Positions 50,706-58,527 of a stretch of DNA of 64,000 nucleotides are shown here, piece after piece (position 1 is the stretch's first letter; each line of letters begins with the position of its first letter). Position numbers and translations under genes: made by a program. Source of the stretch: an uncultured Alphaproteobacteria bacterium (GTDB lineage: Bacteria; Pseudomonadota; Alphaproteobacteria; RF32; CAG-239); assembly GCA_934271715.1 (NCBI GenBank), contig CAKQRZ010000005.1, forward strand, positions 54,563 through 118,562. Reading direction: 5' to 3'. Under the pieces are notes generated by a model, which did not search any database, was not told the origin of the DNA, and saw nothing but the letters and a program-made list of their open reading frames with translations.

Positions 50706-53135
50706 ATGAGTGAGGCTATAAAAATATCAAATCTTAAGAACATTAAATCTATTTATGATGTCGTAAATAAATTGTTACTGTTTCAACCTTTAAATAATGA
50801 AGAAAAACAGTTCATCTTAAGTGTGGCTATTATTTTAATAAAGAAATATGAAGAAGACAATAGTTATAAAACTGCATTTGAGTTTGCTTATTTTATTATA
50901 TTAAAATATTCAATTTTCTTTCAAGATTGGCAACCACTGTATGATTTATCTGTAAATTTTGGGTTTTACCCAATATCCTATGCCATCATAAATAATAAAG
51001 GAATAACACCTAATATAACAACTGAGACTTTAACTGTAGCCACTAAAACTTTTTTTAAAAACGATGGAATTATAGAAACACAGGAACAAAATACAGCAAG
51101 AAAAAATCTATTATCTACGGAGAACACATATATAAGTTATATTGCACCAACATCGTTTGGAAAGAGTAAGCTTATTATTGAGCACATCAAACAAAATGTT
51201 ACTACTCATAGCAAAATAGCTGTAATTGTTCCAACAAAATCCCTACTTATGCAGACATACAAAAATATAAAGAAAGCCTTTTCTAATATTCGGGTATTGA
51301 TACATGACGAAATGTATAGCGAAAATGATAATTGTTTCATATCTGTATTTACACAAGAAAGAGCTTTGAGATTATTAGAAAAGCATAATAATTTGTGCTT
51401 TGATATATTATATATAGATGAGGCTCATAAATTATTAGAAAATACAGATAGAAGTATTTTATTGGTCAGACTTATAAAGTTAGCAAAGTGCAGAAACAAT
51501 CGCGTAAAAATAGTATATTTATCACCATTAATTCATGATAGTAAAAATATATCCTTATACAATCAAAAAATACAGGAGTATAAAATAGCTTTTAACATTA
51601 AAGTTCCGATAATATATGAATATACTGAAACTGGCAATATTCTTATTTACAACCGTTTTTTCAATGAATTAGTTAAATTTAATCATTTTAATGGCAATTA
51701 TTTAAAATATATAGAAAGTAAATCTACTGATAAAAACTTTATATATTTATATACACCCAAGAAAATTGAGCAATTTGCTAAAACATTATTTGCCTCTATA
51801 TCTGAAGAGATTGTTTGTCCTGAAATTATACAGGTCATAAATACCCTCAACAAATATGTTCACGAAGATTTTTATGTATCTAAGTATTTGCGAAAGGGAA
51901 TTATTTATATCCATGGAAAATTACCAGATGACATAAAAGATTATCTTGAATTTAAATTTAATAATATTCCGCAAATCAAATATTTGATTGCAAATAATGT
52001 AATATTAGAAGGAATCAACTTGCCATTTGACTCTTTATTCATCATAGATGCTCGTAATTTAAATAAAAATTCTTTAGTAAATTTAATTGGACGTGTTAAT
52101 CGTCTAAATATGGTATTTACAAACTCTATTGACGATTTGTCCAAATTAATGCCGAAAGTACATTTTGTTGAAAATAATAGAGACTTTTGTTCTTGCAGCA
52201 TGAAAAATAAGATAGAACTCTTAAAAACATCTGATTTTAAAGATGATATTCAAAATCCATTATTAGATAACTATAATATAGGAAACAAGAGCACTGAAGA
52301 AAAAAATAAAATTGAAGAGTTAATTAATAATGAAAATTTCGTGTTTTGCGAAACAGATGATAATGTTTTGTTGCTAAAACAAAACATGTTAAAACTTGGC
52401 ATGAATACTATATATAATTTGTCTTACTCTTTATGTTTTGATATTTTGTCAAGAATTAACAACTATAAAGAAAGATATGGAACGTTATCTGATAGCAAAC
52501 ATGTATTTGATTTATTAAATGATATTTTTATAAAACAATTTAACACTTCAATCAAAGATAGTGATTTTAGACGTTTGACTGATGATAAAAGTAGAAATTA
52601 TTATTATAAATTAATAGTAAGACTTAGACCTCTTTCACTAAAAGAAAAAATTTATTTAACTTCACAATATTTGTATAAAATAAAAAGGATTAGTCCAATG
52701 CCTTTTTTATATGTAGGAACATCTTTTGGCGAATGCGATCATAATGGAAACACATTTGGATATGATAATTTTTATATAAATCTTAGTGATAAAAATTATT
52801 CTTATATTGTAAATTTATCTATAATAAAAATAAAGTTAGAAGAGGATTTTGTTAGCTTTAAATTGAATAAATTTTTTCAGTTAATGTTAGACTATCAGCT
52901 AATTTCTCAACAACTTTATAACGACTTGATATATGGTACAAATAATCCTTTAATCTTATCTTTATGCAAATTGGGATTAAGCTTAAATATTATAAAGAAA
53001 TTACATAAAGATGAACAATTGGATAATTTATCCATCAATGAATACGGAAATTTAGTTTATAATGAAAAATTTGTAAAATATAAAGAGACTTCAGATGACT
53101 TTTTTAGATTTGAGTTAGATAAATTTCTTCCTTAA
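50706..53135 (+). CDS. hamB: HamB-like superfamily 2 helicase
   Basis: 809 residues. Walker A is APTSFGKS at 147-154 (SFGKS in place of GxGKT), motif II DEAH at 238-241, and a C-terminal helicase domain carries VILEGINLPFD and LIGRVNRLN (motif VI). The long N-terminal (~130) and C-terminal (~300) regions are helical and family-specific. It senses aberrant DNA and controls HamA in Hachiman systems. AGGAG within the end of hamA serves as its ribosome site. A terminator-poor AT-rich gap follows. Confidence 0.82.
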   Translation: MSEAIKISNLKNIKSIYDVVNKLLLFQPLNNEEKQFILSVAIILIKKYEEDNSYKTAFEFAYFIILKYSIFFQDWQPLYDLSVNFGFYPISYAIINNKGITPNITTETLTVATKTFFKNDGIIETQEQNTARKNLLSTENTYISYIAPTSFGKSKLIIEHIKQNVTTHSKIAVIVPTKSLLMQTYKNIKKAFSNIRVLIHDEMYSENDNCFISVFTQERALRLLEKHNNLCFDILYIDEAHKLLENTDRSILLVRLIKLAKCRNNRVKIVYLSPLIHDSKNISLYNQKIQEYKIAFNIKVPIIYEYTETGNILIYNRFFNELVKFNHFNGNYLKYIESKSTDKNFIYLYTPKKIEQFAKTLFASISEEIVCPEIIQVINTLNKYVHEDFYVSKYLRKGIIYIHGKLPDDIKDYLEFKFNNIPQIKYLIANNVILEGINLPFDSLFIIDARNLNKNSLVNLIGRVNRLNMVFTNSIDDLSKLMPKVHFVENNRDFCSCSMKNKIELLKTSDFKDDIQNPLLDNYNIGNKSTEEKNKIEELINNENFVFCETDDNVLLLKQNMLKLGMNTIYNLSYSLCFDILSRINNYKERYGTLSDSKHVFDLLNDIFIKQFNTSIKDSDFRRLTDDKSRNYYYKLIVRLRPLSLKEKIYLTSQYLYKIKRISPMPFLYVGTSFGECDHNGNTFGYDNFYINLSDKNYSYIVNLSIIKIKLEEDFVSFKLNKFFQLMLDYQLISQQLYNDLIYGTNNPLILSLCKLGLSLNIIKKLHKDEQLDNLSINEYGNLVYNEKFVKYKETSDDFFRFELDKFLP

Positions 53136-53483
53136 ATTTAGTTTTAAAAAAAGACTACACTAAAACCAACTTTTTTCGCCTACTACTTATAACTGCTGCT
53201 CATAAAAAATAATTTACGCCGCCTAAGCAGAAACACTCCTTATATTTTCTTTAGATAAAAACAAACTTTATCTTGCTTTTTATCTATTTTGGTGCCATAA
53301 TATAGCCGTTTTTCAAGTATTATGGTTATTAGTGTGTGTGATTTATCTTTATTTACGGTTTTATCGTCAAAGATGTTTTTATACCCGCAATTTCCATTGT
53401 TTAAACTATTTAATTTTTAACATCAAAGAGAGCGCGGGATATGTTACAGGACATCCTCTCTATAAATAAACCCGTAAGCATTT
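53136..53483. other. AT-rich intergenic gap after hamB
   Basis: 348 nt without a convincing ORF. Near its right end AGAGAG and CTCTCT (about 53427-53462) can pair around a GC-containing segment just before the next small gene, which may be a leader hairpin or a weak terminator for hamB. Nothing else is recognisable. Confidence 0.4.
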
Positions 53484-53672
53484 ATGAGAAAATCTGAGAA
53501 AATTTGGTGGGTTAGCGTCAGCATTGCTGCAGTTGGTATTGTTTCATTCTGGATTGCCGGATTTACAGACCACTTGAATGTTTCTGCATGGAGCATAGCG
53601 GCTGCCGGTGTTTTCGGAATTGTCGCTATTTTGGCAAAAGCTGTGCAATATAACAATGCAGGCCGCTGTTAA
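53484..53672 (+). CDS. Small two-helix membrane protein, 62 residues
   Basis: 62 residues: a basic N-terminus MRKSEK, helix one (WWVSVSIAAVGIVSFWIAGF), a short loop, helix two (SIAAAGVFGIVAILAKAV) and a polar tail ending in Cys. A strong terminator on the same strand follows 22 nt later, favouring this frame over the antisense ORF. No clear Shine-Dalgarno is seen. Its place between hamB and the pilins might suggest an accessory of either, but there is no direct evidence. Confidence 0.45.
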   Translation: MRKSEKIWWVSVSIAAVGIVSFWIAGFTDHLNVSAWSIAAAGVFGIVAILAKAVQYNNAGRC

Positions 53673-53694
53673 CGAGAATTCATCATTGATTTTT

Positions 53695-53729
53695 AAGATT
53701 ACTGTAAAAAAATACAGTAATCTTTTTTT
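53695..53729 (+). terminator. Intrinsic terminator after the small membrane gene
   Basis: AAGATTACTGTA (53695-53706) pairs perfectly with TACAGTAATCTT (53713-53724) across six A, followed by a T-run to 53729. Confidence 0.85.
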
Positions 53730-53732
53730 ATA

Positions 53733-54572
53733 CTAAAAATTCAAAATCAGCGAGCAATAACGCAAACTTTCATCATCCACGCAAGATTTGCAGATTTGGT
53801 TAATATCCGTAAGTTTCAAATTACGCAGGCATTCGCCGTCGCTTTCATAGCAGTATTTGTCGCCGTAATAAGACGTCCCCGGATGATTCCAGCGAAAGAA
53901 ATATGCTTGATACAACGTATTGCTCAAAGGCTGGGCAAAATCACGCATCATCGCCTCACAAAACTTTACTGAAGACTTGCTGTTGCCTTTTCCTAAATTT
54001 ATTTCTAGCTGAAAATGTCCGGAACGTGTAAAAATTCCAAGTCTGTTCCCCCAAGAATCTCTCATATCCAGCACCGACTCAACACCCCAAGTCTCCGGCA
54101 CTAAATTAAGTGCTTTTACTGTTTCTACCAATGGATATTGCGTACTGTCTTTGTTTAGATTATTAAAATAGTCAACATGTTCCAGCAGTCCGGCAGCCAA
54201 CATAGAATATTCCCCCACCGCCTTGTTAATCTTAAACATCTCCATGGCTTTAGAATATCCGGCGATACCGCCGACAGACAACACTGCTATTATAGCCAGC
54301 ACACCAAGCATTTCTATCATGCTGCGGCCTGATTGAGAATAAGCACTTACCCCGCGTCCCCGGCACCAGTCATTCTCGGATTTATTCCGAGTATCTTCTC
54401 TCAACAGAGACTTATGCAATAATAAGGCTAATTTATTGACTAGGTTAGTACCTTGTTGCCAGAAGATTCTATGCACAGGGCATAGAATGACTGGTGCTAG
54501 AGGCGAGAGTCCACCGCCTCCCCCTACTCTTCCCCTGCTCTTTCCACTTAAAAAATTCATACTCTTCAACAT
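53733..54572 (-). CDS. Type IV prepilin-like protein with translated repeat leader (pilin 5)
   Basis: 279 residues. The start is convincing: AGGAGG six nt before the ATG at 54572. About 90 residues, encoded largely by the palindromic repeat block (around 54340-54510), precede the Gly of G|RSMIE. This is the best evidence in the window that repeat-encoded leaders are really translated. After the anchor helix the domain carries the family Cys pattern (KFCEAMMRDF, YCYES, ECLRNL, ICKSC, YCSL). There is no CT tract here. It is divergent from pilin 6, and a 20-bp inverted repeat lies between them. Confidence 0.82.
   Translation of the reverse strand: MLKSMNFLSGKSRGRVGGGGGLSPLAPVILCPVHRIFWQQGTNLVNKLALLLHKSLLREDTRNKSENDWCRGRGVSAYSQSGRSMIEMLGVLAIIAVLSVGGIAGYSKAMEMFKINKAVGEYSMLAAGLLEHVDYFNNLNKDSTQYPLVETVKALNLVPETWGVESVLDMRDSWGNRLGIFTRSGHFQLEINLGKGNSKSSVKFCEAMMRDFAQPLSNTLYQAYFFRWNHPGTSYYGDKYCYESDGECLRNLKLTDINQICKSCVDDESLRYCSLILNF
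54340..54510 (-). repeat. Palindromic repeat block in pilin-5 leader
   Basis: Contains CTCGGA (54375-54380)/TCCGAG (54386-54391) and ATTCTATG (54466-54473)/CATAGAAT (54481-54488), separated by a segment read on the minus strand as TTAGCCTTATTATTGCATAAG. The same segment occurs at 33798-33818 and in part at 19098. Confidence 0.7.
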
Positions 54573-54589
54573 CTTATTCCTCCTATTAT

Positions 54590-54763
54590 GTGTAAAAAAA
54601 ACGACCGTTATTTTTACACACTCAAAACAAGACGCTGTAAATTTTTATAAAACCGCAAAAAACATCGCAAATATAAAAAGTTATTGCAAATTTTAACAAC
54701 CTCTGCTACATTACTAAAAACAGCCTAAAAACTGTCCATTTTAAACGGTCGTTTTTTTTACAC
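54590..54763. repeat. 20-bp perfect inverted repeat between divergent pilins 5 and 6
   Basis: GTGTAAAAAAAACGACCGTT at 54590-54609 and its exact reverse complement at 54744-54763 flank 134 bp. The left arm starts 17 nt upstream of the pilin-5 ATG. Pilin 5's promoter must lie in or beyond the enclosed DNA. A further TTTTTACAC at ~54611-54619 lets the left arm form a local hairpin too. It could be an invertible segment, paired operators or a small mobile element. No recombinase is encoded in the window. Confidence 0.6.
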
Positions 54764-54796
54764 ACTTCCGATTCTTCCAATGCTTTGATTTTACGG

Positions 54797-54826
54797 TTGA
54801 CTTATGGAGTGAGGCTGTTGTAGAAT
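54797..54826 (+). promoter_or_regulatory. Candidate promoter of pilin 6
   Basis: TTGACT (54797-54802), an 18-nt spacer and TAGAAT (54821-54826), 37 nt before the phase-variable ATG. It lies outside the inverted repeat. Confidence 0.55.
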
Positions 54827-54863
54827 AAAGGTATAAAATAACTTAAATATAGAGGAAAGAAAG

Positions 54864-56017
54864 ATGAAAAATAAGCAATCCAAAGGTCTCTCTCTCTCTC
54901 TGCAAATCCTGAACATCTGATTAAAGGCGCTTTTTCTGCCGTTCAGCACGTTTTTACAGGATTTGGCAGAAAAAATGATACTTTCGGTAATAACGCATTA
55001 AGAACAAAACTAGAAGGCGGCATGTTTCCGCGCTTTTCCAGCACCAATTTCAACGTCATTCTTCGCCGGTACTCCCTGCTGGAAGTACCATGGCAGAGAA
55101 TCCATAACGCCATTGCAAAAGCAATGTCAATATGCGTTGCTTTCAGCAACAAGGTCGTGGATACTCGTCTGCCACAGCCTGCTGGGTGTGGCGACAAGTA
55201 TGACGTTTCGGGTTTAGACTTAAAACACTTACTTAACACCTGTTGCCTGTCTTTAAAGTACCCCTCACCCGACGCCAAGGCGTCACCCTCTCCCGCAGGG
55301 GGAGAGGGATTGCCACGCCCTTGGTGCGACAAGATCCTAGGTACAGACTGTGCGTCACGGCCTAGGATGACTGGTGGCAGAGACACAAACCCGCTTGGCC
55401 GCAGTATGATTGAAATGCTGGGCGTTTTAGCAATTATTGCGGTGTTATCTGTCGGCGGAATAGCCGGATATTCAAAAGCCATGGAGAAATGGAAAGTAGA
55501 CAAAGCCATAGAGGGATACAGCATGCTGGTTTTTGGCATTTTGGAACATATTGACGACCTGAGAAAATCAACCGCTGACAATACAAACATTGACGTTGAA
55601 ACCTTATTGGCTCTTAACATTATACCACAAAGCTGGAAAAATTCTAATAACATATACAATGTCATAGATAATTATAATAATTGGGTTCGTGTTTGGAAGC
55701 AATCCGGTTCCGGTCTTGTTATAGACATTTACCTGAGTGCTCCTGCAGCAAATGCAGACGGCAATTCCGTTACTGAAAACACTTCTGTAACTCTCTGCCG
55801 CGAACTGTTTACAAACTTATTTATGCCTTTACATGCTGAGGCTCTTTACACTTCGGTTTATGTTGTATCAAAAGGCAATTATATTTTTTATGGAGACAAA
55901 TACTGCAAAAATAGTCAAAGAAAATGTATGAGCAGCGCTACACCGGTGCAAATCAATGAAGCTTGCAATTATTGCGGAAAGACCGGAGATTTTTGTAACT
56001 TCAATATTCACTTTTAG
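54864..56017 (+). CDS. Phase-variable type IV prepilin-like protein (pilin 6), OFF at (CT)7
   Basis: AGAGGAAAGAAAG and ATG at 54864 begin MKNKQSKG, followed by (CT)7 at 54888-54901. In the written sequence the frame stops at TGA 54918. With six or nine CT units the ATG reads without a stop through ANPEHLIKG, AVQHVFTGFGRKND and about 130 further leader codons into G|RSMIEMLGVLAII. The first start downstream in the pilin frame is the ATG at 55022, which lacks a ribosome site. The pilin domain has the six-Cys pattern (LCRELF, YCKNS, KCMSS, ACNYC, FCNF). The start region is nearly identical to 33503 but the tract length differs, as expected of an unstable repeat. Confidence 0.75.
55258..55390 (+). 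repeat. Palindromic repeat block in pilin-6 leader
   Basis: The CCCCTCACCC unit holds hairpin GACGCC/GGCGTC, then ATCCTAGG (55334-55341)/CCTAGGAT (55361-55368). It is in the same frame (KYPSP) as in pilins 2 and 3. Confidence 0.7.
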
Positions 56018-56255
56018 GCAACGTATGAAAGTTATTTTATATTAGCAATTACAATTAAAAGATTAAATTTGACAAACGAACAATTATACTATATACAAAA
56101 ATAGTCCGGTGTACTAGACCGGACGTAATCTCAATAACGAAAGGGGTTAAACCATACTTAACTCATTTCTGAGTTGAGTATAGCCTATTTTTCCTTGCGA
56201 GTCAAGTTTTAAATAGGTGCGGTTTTTCCCCTTTCCAACAACGAAAGGTAAAATA

Positions 56256-56318
56256 ATGATAATTAGATTGATTATTGTTATTCGGAAATTCCGAATTTAC
56301 ATTTCTATCAAACGATAG
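56256..56318 (+). CDS. 20-residue basic hydrophobic peptide
   Basis: ATG with GAAAGG 7 nt upstream; encodes MIIRLIIVIRKFRIYISIKR, alternating hydrophobic and basic residues. Size and character resemble type I toxin peptides, or it could be a leader peptide for the surrounding RNA. The ribosome site lies in a hairpin, so translation should be conditional. No homologue can be named. Confidence 0.45.
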   Translation: MIIRLIIVIRKFRIYISIKR

Positions 56319-56329
56319 TTTTGTTATGG

Positions 56330-56355
56330 CGGCGGGAGAAATTCCGCCGTTTTTG
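56330..56355 (+). terminator. Terminator of the structured RNA
   Basis: CGGCGG (56330-56335) pairs with CCGCCG (56344-56349) across an 8-nt loop and is followed by TTTTT, 12 nt after the 20-codon ORF. Confidence 0.8.
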
Positions 56356-56440
56356 CAGTATTTCTATTGTTCCCCACTCCATCACGGGGCGAGGTAAAAA
56401 ACACCGGCTGCTATTTTTCAGCAACCGGTACTAACTCTAT

Positions 56441-56544
56441 GAAACTCGGATAGCGTGTGTAGATGCGACGGAATTTTTAAGCGACGTGTACAACGAGGTA
56501 CACGAGCGCAAAAATCCCTAGCAGATACCAGCTAGACGAGTTTC
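56441..56544. repeat. 104-nt structured palindromic element, copy B
   Basis: GAAACTCG (56441-56448)/CGAGTTTC (56537-56544); TAGC (56451-56454)/GCTA (56531-56534); apical GTGTAC (56486-56491)/GTACAC (56498-56503). It begins 4 nt after the pyk stop. Compared with copy A, two base pairs of the second stem have both partners changed. Confidence 0.75.
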
Positions 56545-56548
56545 CTCC

Positions 56549-57970
56549 CTATATTTGGACGGTGTGAATCAAATTAGTCATCCCTCTCTGCCCAATCGGA
56601 TATCCGGCTGTGATAATCAGATAATCGCCTTTTTTACCCAGCTTGCTTTCTTGAGCAACGGTAACCGCGGTTTGTTCCATACGGTCAAAGTTTTGGAAAA
56701 CTTCTTGATTTACAACACTCTTTACGCCCCAGACAATACCCATACGGCGGGCAACTTCCAAAGACATGGTAACCGCCAAAATCGGCAAATCCGGACGCTC
56801 GCGCGCCATAGACAAGGTGGTAAATCCGGAAGCGGTATAGGTCACAACAGCGGCCACATTCGGCAAAACGTCCGACATTTCGCTGGCAGCATAAGTAATA
56901 GCGTCGGCCATATCCTCGCAGCCGGACAAGTCTTTGTCACGCTGAATAAACGAATAATAAGAACGGTCGTTTTCCACCTGTGTGATAATATGGTGCATCA
57001 TAGAAACCGTTTCGGCCGGATAGCTGCCGGTTGCGGTTTCGGCCGAAAGCATAACAGCATCGGCACCGTCGTAAACTGCGGTTGCCACGTCAGAAACTTC
57101 GGCTCTGGTCGGAGTCGGATTGTTAATCATAGATTCAAGCATCTGAGTAGCCACAATCACCGGACGCGCATATTTGCGGCAGGTTTTAACAATGCGTTTC
57201 TGCAGCACCGGCACCGTCTGAATCGGGCATTCAACGCCCAAATCGCCGCGGGCTACCATAATACCATCCGATTCTTTAATAATATCGTCCAGTTCAGTAA
57301 TAGCGCTCGGCTTTTCCAGCTTAGAAATTATCCAAGCTTTGTCGCCGATAAGCTTGCGGGCATTGCGCACGTCTTCCACGCTCTGCACGAATGAAAGACA
57401 AACCCAATCCACGCCCAAAGAAAGCGCGAACTGCAAATCCACTTTATCTTTTTCGGTAATGGCGGAAATCGGCAGTTTGACGTTTGGCAGGTTTACGCCC
57501 TTATGCGCCGACAAATAACCGCCGACAATAACTTCGGTTTCCATTCTGTAGCCGTCTTTTTTGATGACTTTAAGTTCAATATTGCCGTCGTTCAACAGCA
57601 GCATATCGCCGGTTTTAACCGCGTCAAAAATTTCTTTATGCGGCAGCATAACACGAGTTTCATCGCCGGGTTTTTCATCCATATCCAAAACAAAGGTGCT
57701 GCCGTTTTTAAGCAAAACTTTATCCGTATTAAATGTGCCGACGCGCAGTTTAGGGCCTTGCATATCGGCAATAACCGTCAGGTGGCGCTTATATTTTTCG
57801 GCTAGCTTGCGCACGGTCTGATAGCGTTCGGCATGCTCTTCATGAGTGCCGTGGCTAAAGTTAAAACGAAAGGCGTCAACACCGGACAGCACCAGCTTTT
57901 CCAGCATTTCTTCCGAAGCAGTTGCCGGACCGACGGTGGCTAAAATTTTTGTATGTGTATCAATAGGCAT
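56549..57970 (-). CDS. pyk: Pyruvate kinase
   Basis: 473 residues, full length. It converts phosphoenolpyruvate and ADP to pyruvate and ATP, the last step of glycolysis. The TIM-barrel starts KILATVGPAT. The active-site region is VCLSFVQSVEDV, then ISKLEKPSAI and the signature IMVARGDLGVECPI. GAGGAAAAAATA precedes the ATG. It is monocistronic and its 3' end is followed by the structured element. Confidence 0.97.
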   Translation of the reverse strand: MPIDTHTKILATVGPATASEEMLEKLVLSGVDAFRFNFSHGTHEEHAERYQTVRKLAEKYKRHLTVIADMQGPKLRVGTFNTDKVLLKNGSTFVLDMDEKPGDETRVMLPHKEIFDAVKTGDMLLLNDGNIELKVIKKDGYRMETEVIVGGYLSAHKGVNLPNVKLPISAITEKDKVDLQFALSLGVDWVCLSFVQSVEDVRNARKLIGDKAWIISKLEKPSAITELDDIIKESDGIMVARGDLGVECPIQTVPVLQKRIVKTCRKYARPVIVATQMLESMINNPTPTRAEVSDVATAVYDGADAVMLSAETATGSYPAETVSMMHHIITQVENDRSYYSFIQRDKDLSGCEDMADAITYAASEMSDVLPNVAAVVTYTASGFTTLSMARERPDLPILAVTMSLEVARRMGIVWGVKSVVNQEVFQNFDRMEQTAVTVAQESKLGKKGDYLIITAGYPIGQRGMTNLIHTVQI

Positions 57971-58129
57971 TATTTTTTCCTCATAATGTTAAATTTTTGC
58001 AATAACTATATACACATATAGGTTAAAAACTTATTAGTTTAAAGATAATTTTTAGATAAAAATTCCACTTGTCAAAACAAATTTTGTTTGCTACAAACAC
58101 TACAGACAAATTTTTTAAGGAGAAAAACA

Positions 58130-58390
58130 ATGGCAGAAGAAAATGTAACTGCAGAAGTCGGCGGCGTGGCTGTTGACCGTTTGCGTTCACTGATTGAAAG
58201 AATTGAGCGTTTGGAAGAAGAAAAGAAAGGTATTCAGAGCGATATCCGCGATATTTTTGCCGAAGCAAAATCTGCAGGCTTTGACGTAAAAGCTATGCGT
58301 ACTGTTTTGAAACTGCGCAAAATGAACGCCGCCGACCGCGATGAGCAGGAATTGGTAGTAGACACCTACCGCAAAGCTTTGGATATTTAA
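58130..58390 (+). CDS. gapR: GapR (DUF2312) nucleoid protein
   Basis: 86 residues from the ATG at 58130 with AAGGAG 7 nt upstream; an earlier in-frame start has none. It is a two-helix coiled-coil protein with the conserved DRLRSLIERIERLEEEKK region and KSAGFDVKAMRTVLKLRK. GapR binds AT-rich, overtwisted DNA ahead of replication forks and is found in alphaproteobacteria, which helps place the organism. Confidence 0.95.
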   Translation: MAEENVTAEVGGVAVDRLRSLIERIERLEEEKKGIQSDIRDIFAEAKSAGFDVKAMRTVLKLRKMNAADRDEQELVVDTYRKALDI

Positions 58391-58412
58391 TTATTCCGTT
58401 TTTTAAATGCAG

Positions 58413-58437
58413 CGTCCCTTTTTCGGGGCGTTTTTTT
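58413..58437 (+). terminator. Terminator of gapR
   Basis: CGTCCC (58413-58418) pairs with GGGGCG (58425-58430) across six bases, followed by TTTTTTT. Confidence 0.85.
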
Positions 58438-58448
58438 GTATAAATTTA

Positions 58449-58477
58449 TTGACAAAAAGATGATTTTGGCATATTAT
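58449..58477 (+). promoter_or_regulatory. Promoter of the 58528 gene
   Basis: TTGACA (58449-58454), a 17-nt spacer and TATTAT (58472-58477), 50 nt before the start codon. It is near consensus. Confidence 0.75.
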
Positions 58478-58527
58478 AGCCAAGAATTAAGAATCGGTAA
58501 AGAATTAAAGAAAAGAGTGAAAAAAAA

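Larger units (their letters stand above)
56069..56355 (+). ncRNA. Structured RNA leader with sequestered ribosome site
   Basis: TTGACA at 56069 with TATATA 15 nt later (short spacing) is a possible promoter. Downstream helices are GTCCGGT (56104-56110)/ACCGGAC (56118-56124), ATACTTAACTCA (56154-56165)/TGAGTTGAGTAT (56170-56181), and CCTATTT (56184-56190)/AAATAGG (56211-56217). Two pairings are mutually exclusive: AAAGGGG (56140-56146) with CCCCTTT (56228-56234), or CCTTTC (56230-56235) with GAAAGG (56243-56248), the ribosome site of the 20-codon ORF. The transcript ends at the terminator at 56330-56355. The rest of the gap between pilin 6 and pyk holds only this element and repeat copy B. Confidence 0.6.

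Noticed and set aside
53444..53656. 70-codon minus-strand ORF opposite the small membrane gene
   Set aside because: The plus-strand ORF has a basic start, two membrane helices and a same-strand terminator. The minus ORF has none of these.
54943..55665. 240-codon antisense ORF opposite pilin 6
   Set aside because: It is the reverse complement of the same leader and the conserved pilin N-terminus (its SIILRPSG segment mirrors the anchor region). Shadow of a real gene.
56360..56400. CCCCACTCCATCACGGGGCGAGG segment as an extra regulatory RNA
   Set aside because: It looks like a degraded copy of the CCCCTCACCC palindromic unit seen in the pilin leaders; no independent structure is evident.
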